Part shown: one piece after another, positions 62,994 through 64,000 of the stretch | How the letters are laid out: each line of letters opens with the position of its first letter | Position numbering within the stretch: the first letter of the stretch is position 1 | Origin: Mycolicibacterium aromaticivorans JS19b1 = JCM 16368 | Lineage (GTDB): Bacteria > Actinomycetota > Actinomycetes > Mycobacteriales > Mycobacteriaceae | Assembly: GCF_000559085.1 (NCBI RefSeq) | Contig: NZ_JALN02000002.1 | Location: 310,001 to 374,000 of the forward strand | Direction of reading: 5' to 3' | Length of the DNA stretch: 64,000 nt | Translations under genes and position numbers: made by a program | The notes under the pieces: model-generated | What the model saw: the letters and a program-made list of their open reading frames with translations, nothing else | Told to the model about the DNA's origin: nothing | Databases searched by the model: none

Positions 62994-64000
62994 TCAAGCC
63001 GCCTGAGCGAGTGTCGGCGGCATCGCGGTGTAGGTGCGTTCGTCGCGGAGTAGAGCCCACAGGACGTCGATACGGCGGCGAGCCAGGGCGATGACGGCTT
63101 GGGTGTGGGTTCGTCCGTGGGCGCGTTTCTTGAGGTAGTAGTCGCGGTTGGGTCCGGCGCGCATCATGCTGGTTTGGGCTGACAGGTAGAACACGTGCCG
63201 CAACGGACGGCTGTAGCGGCGAGGCTTGTGCAGGTTGCCCGTTCGCCGGCCGGAGTCGTTGGGAACGGGGACGAGCCCGGCCGCGGCGGCGAGGTGGCCT
63301 GCACTGGGAAACGCCGCCAGGTCACCGGCAGCGACGAGCAATGCGGCACCCAGGATGGGACCGAATCCTGGCATGGATTGGATGATCTCGGCCTGGGGGT
63401 GCTCGTTGAGCGTTGCAGCGATTTGGGCATCCAGCTCAGTGAGGCGCTGGTCGAGGGCCAGGGTGTTGGTGGCGAGCTCGGCAATGATTCCAGCAGCGAT
63501 CTCCTGGCTGGGAAGCGTGATGGACTGCGCCCGTGCCGCGCCGATGGCTCGTGCTGCGACCGTGGCGTAGTTGCGCACCCGTCGCCGTTGCAGCCACCCG
63601 GCCAACCGCGTTTCACCGATACGGTGAAGCCGCTCTGGGCTGGCGTAGCCGGTGAGCAGGACGAGGGCGCCCTTGCAGGATGAGTAGTCGAATTCTCTTT
63701 CCAGAGAGGGGAATACGCTCGTCATAACATCACGAAGTCGGTTGATCATCCGGACCCGGTCAGCGATCAGGTCGGCACGATGCCCGATCAACAGGCCAAG
63801 GTTGCGGACCAAGTCCGTGCCGGGGTCGATGACGGTCAGGTCCCGCCTTATCCGGGCGGTCTCGGCAATCACGTACGCGTCCTTCGCGTCCGTCTTGCCC
63901 TCACCGCTATAGGCGGCACTCATCGCCGCCACGACCCTTCCAGAGGCATAACGCACTGATTGCCCGGACTGAATCAATATAGCCAAAAGCATCGCTGACG
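62994..64000 (-). CDS. IS110-family recombinase, partial at window edge
   Basis: The frame runs off the right edge, so the N-terminus lies outside. The visible 332 or more residues contain GEGKTDAKDAYVIAETARI (DEDD catalytic part), SMPGFGPILGAALLVAAGD and a normal C-terminus. It differs from the other two IS110-type proteins here. It has no visible defects in this part and cuts into the IS30 remnant. Confidence 0.88.
   Translation of the reverse strand, partial: SAMLLAILIQSGQSVRYASGRVVAAMSAAYSGEGKTDAKDAYVIAETARIRRDLTVIDPGTDLVRNLGLLIGHRADLIADRVRMINRLRDVMTSVFPSLEREFDYSSCKGALVLLTGYASPERLHRIGETRLAGWLQRRRVRNYATVAARAIGAARAQSITLPSQEIAAGIIAELATNTLALDQRLTELDAQIAATLNEHPQAEIIQSMPGFGPILGAALLVAAGDLAAFPSAGHLAAAAGLVPVPNDSGRRTGNLHKPRRYSRPLRHVFYLSAQTSMMRAGPNRDYYLKKRAHGRTHTQAVIALARRRIDVLWALLRDERTYTAMPPTLAQAA

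Overview
This is high-GC actinobacterial DNA and almost certainly mycobacterial. The evidence is the run of ESX/Esp-type secretion substrates with YxxxE tails, two WhiB proteins, PknH-like sensor domains, PASTA-less Ser/Thr kinases, a KstR-like TetR regulator and abundant GTG starts. A primase-type Rep, a ParA/partner pair, DUF2637 and ribbon-helix-helix proteins, toxin-antitoxin pairs and many insertion sequences mark it as part of a large plasmid or a plasmid-derived island. This is inference; no chromosome-type housekeeping gene is present.

Layout, left to right. Positions 1-8.7 kb are accessory: a P-loop NTPase coupled to a two-helix membrane protein, a decayed hxsC radical-SAM maturase, an orphan protein with a HEPN-like motif, and a PIN-domain gene broken by an in-frame TGA and by an IS3 element. 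Positions 8.9-23.4 kb carry a type VII secretion substrate and accessory locus without the core secretion machine: a transglycosylase, DUF5631/5632-like, EspB-like, EspC-like, YbaB/EspL-like and EspD/H-like proteins, an XRE regulator and WhiB. Positions 24-30.6 kb hold the replication and partition block: Rep, RHH and HTH regulators with repeated operators, a gene-poor region of about 1.4 kb, and parA plus its partner.

Positions 31-42.6 kb form a signalling and cell-surface block: PknH-like lipoprotein and secreted sensor, zinc metallopeptidase, FHA-XRE fusion, two nearly identical receptor kinases (one split by an IS256 element), a DUF4333 protein and a second WhiB. Positions 43-46.5 kb carry MazF-type and RelE-type toxin-antitoxin pairs around an IS110 recombinase.

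Positions 46.5-60.5 kb are a catabolic island. It has a KstR-like regulator separated by an IS256 element from genes resembling the phthalate to 4,5-dihydroxyphthalate to protocatechuate 4,5-cleavage route: a phthalate-dioxygenase-like Rieske protein, ferredoxin, a second Rieske oxygenase, a 4,5-dihydroxyphthalate-decarboxylase-like protein, a LigJ-like hydratase, a LigK-type aldolase and several dehydrogenases. A PanB-like protein, an alpha/beta hydrolase with a Cys nucleophile and an unknown protein are interleaved. A shared motif of about 18 bp lies in both divergent promoter regions. The ring-cleavage dioxygenase and ferredoxin reductase are not in the window. Positions 61-64 kb are a pile-up of IS110 and IS30 remnants.
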